A DNA stretch of 64,000 bases from an uncultured bacterium (GTDB lineage: Bacteria; Vulcanimicrobiota; Xenobia; Xenobiales; Xenobiaceae): contig CAKTUZ010000018.1 of NCBI GenBank assembly GCA_934621605.1, forward strand, positions 1 to 64,000, written 5' to 3'. Within the stretch, counting starts at the first letter, position 1. Every line of letters starts with the position of its first letter. Below the pieces are notes generated by a model that ran no database searches, was not told the origin of the DNA, and worked only from the letters and a program-made list of their open reading frames with translations. Below, in pieces: positions 62,763 to 64,000 of the stretch. The translations under genes and the position numbers were made by a program.

Positions 62763-63752
62763 ATGAAAAAAACAAATTGGGGCGCTTTAAGCATAGCTGT
62801 AGCTTGCCTAATTATGATCACTGTAACTGCTTATACTTTAACCCATATACCTAGCAAACAAATGAAATTTTACGAAGGTTCATCACAAGTTCCCGGCTCT
62901 ATTACCGCAGCTTTTCCCAATTTAACCAAACGTACTTTAGCTGAATCTTTAGTAACTGATATAAATGAAACTTATTTGAAGAAACTATCCGCTCAACAGA
63001 AGAACTATCTAAAATATATGCTTTCGGCCAGATATACTGCTAAACGTCCTAAAGACTGGTTGCTTGACGTTTTAGTCGATTCTAACAGCGGGCAATTATA
63101 CTTCGATTTTGTTTCTCCGGCAAATCTTCAAGCTCATATAATTGTCTCTCCTTACGGTGGCTGGGATATTCCTATCGAGAGAGTAGCTTCTGAATTTGCT
63201 TTGCAAAATTTAATCAATGTTCCGGATTTTATCAGTTCTGAACCTATGAGCGAGCGTTTTTATAACACGGCTTCCATGCGTGTTTTTCAGCAAACATCAG
63301 AAATTATTAGAAACAGCGACCCCTCCAGTTATACAATCAATATCGCTTGCGTACGCACTCAAAAACAACAGGAAACTTATATAGTTATACTTTCAGCACC
63401 CACAGACAAATTTACTCAAGCATTATCCATTTATACCAGATTTTTAACAACAATGCGCCCAACCGAAGGTCTGAAACCAACACGCAAAAGCGATGCACCT
63501 ACAATTGAAACCAAGGGTACCCCGAGTTATCATCCTCACCAAGTAGCAGCTCCTGGAGCTCCAGGCGGTCCGCCTGTAAAACCCGGCGAGGTTGACAAAC
63601 AAAGTGGTAAAGTTCATGCAACCAAACGTCCCAGTGGAATTGGCAATAAACGCCATGATAATCTATCCATCCCAACTTATGATTCCGACAAAGGCAGCCA
63701 AACAGTTAAAATAAAAAATACACCTGTTAAAGAAGAAGCTAAACAAAAGTAG
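62763..63752 (+). CDS. Membrane-anchored or secreted hypothetical protein
   Basis: A 329-residue protein with one N-terminal hydrophobic helix (residues about 9-27). The central part (about 40-235) is a mixed alpha/beta domain with no recognised motif. The C-terminal third is low-complexity, rich in Pro, Lys, Gly and Thr ('GAPGGPPVKPGEVDK'), probably extended outside the cell. TAGGA precedes the ATG. The next feature downstream is an IS605-type left end. I recognise no family. Confidence 0.65.
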   Translation: MKKTNWGALSIAVACLIMITVTAYTLTHIPSKQMKFYEGSSQVPGSITAAFPNLTKRTLAESLVTDINETYLKKLSAQQKNYLKYMLSARYTAKRPKDWLLDVLVDSNSGQLYFDFVSPANLQAHIIVSPYGGWDIPIERVASEFALQNLINVPDFISSEPMSERFYNTASMRVFQQTSEIIRNSDPSSYTINIACVRTQKQQETYIVILSAPTDKFTQALSIYTRFLTTMRPTEGLKPTRKSDAPTIETKGTPSYHPHQVAAPGAPGGPPVKPGEVDKQSGKVHATKRPSGIGNKRHDNLSIPTYDSDKGSQTVKIKNTPVKEEAKQK

Positions 63753-63818
63753 AACTAAACAATCTGGCAAAATATAGTCTGCTTGAGTTTCAAAAGAGTT
63801 ACAGCGAACTTATATTAC

Positions 63819-64000
63819 CACGAGTGCTGTAAAGCCCCTACCTTCAGGCACACGAACGTAAGGCACGTCCACCGAATTTGCGTAAGCAATTGAAGGTAGA
63901 CAGCTACTATACAGTTATTATTTATAATTGCATTGCTCTGTATAAAAGATATTGTAAACTGTTTGAAAAATATCTTAAACACCAAGCGCTACTAACCGCC
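63819..64000 (+). mobile_element. Left end of a second IS200/IS605-type element (continues past the window)
   Basis: Preceded by TTAC (63815-63818), the same tetranucleotide as the 55,897 copy and at the same offset. The sequence then follows that copy closely: a TGC-YGTAAAGCCCC core at about 63825-63838, CCTTCAGGCA, and TAAGGCACGTCCA. The inner arm of the hairpin has drifted. No transposase frame is recognisable in the 180 bases visible. Confidence 0.6.

Noticed and set aside
1..64000. tRNA, rRNA and CRISPR arrays
   Set aside because: No cloverleaf with a TTCGA-type T-loop, no rRNA segment and no regularly spaced direct repeats were recognised by reading; a tRNAscan or CRISPR search would confirm.

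Overview
The window reads as chromosomal DNA of an uncultured, non-photosynthetic bacterium related to Cyanobacteria (Melainabacteria/Vampirovibrionia type). This is inference from gene content. A YqeG-type HAD phosphatase, a Ski2-like helicase, a DHH-CBS-CCA tRNA nucleotidyltransferase fusion and an 'aluminium resistance' type PLP enzyme are typical of Cyanobacteria and some Firmicutes. Many FHA, zinc-ribbon and kinase/phosphatase proteins are present, and no photosynthesis gene is seen. The cell makes peptidoglycan (murI, anmK, uppP) and has a Tat system, judged from a twin-arginine leader. No rRNA, tRNA or CRISPR array was found. Most genes lie on the minus strand.

Layout. 1-2,800: remnant of a Mu-like prophage (portal and head-morphogenesis fragments) next to a dead IS256-family element. 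2,980-4,160: PlsC-like acyltransferase and ribosomal protein L27. 4,316-13,114 (minus): a phospho-signalling run of TPR-FHA, zinc ribbon-FHA, VWA, zinc ribbon-pseudokinase-PP2C, Ser/Thr kinase and M48 protease genes. 13,157-19,294: a polyamine-like module with SpeH on the minus strand, then a divergent plus-strand run of a DUF4178 protein, a small lipoprotein, a membrane aminopropyltransferase and a Tat-exported FAD oxidoreductase. 19,291-32,883: Dus, SIR2, a membrane-anchored formyltransferase, a pilin-like protein, a TPR/degenerate-GGDEF protein, a Ski2-like helicase and MetH. 33,113-35,552: two sugar-nucleotide epimerase-like genes and yqeG. 35,680-43,933: an FhaA-like protein, RlmN, a secreted NTF2-like protein, a PIG-L deacetylase, transaldolase, transketolase and a SpoIIE-type phosphatase. 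44,100-56,164: a secreted repeat protein, CCA transferase, AnmK, UppP, MurI, a methionine gamma-lyase family protein, a FabZ-like protein, a NeuD-like acetyltransferase and a fossil IS605-type transposon end. 56,161-63,752: ComF, WecG/TagA, a histidine kinase, SurE, membrane and secreted proteins and a CDF metal transporter. A second IS605-type left end begins at 63,819.

The most interesting region is 4.3-19.3 kb. Two modules face each other across one divergent promoter region (13,589-13,769). One is a kinase/phosphatase/VWA triad with FHA readers, resembling the TerY-P triad. The other is a membrane-linked aminopropyl-transfer module. The order suggests an envelope stress or envelope-modification system under phospho-control; this is a hypothesis.
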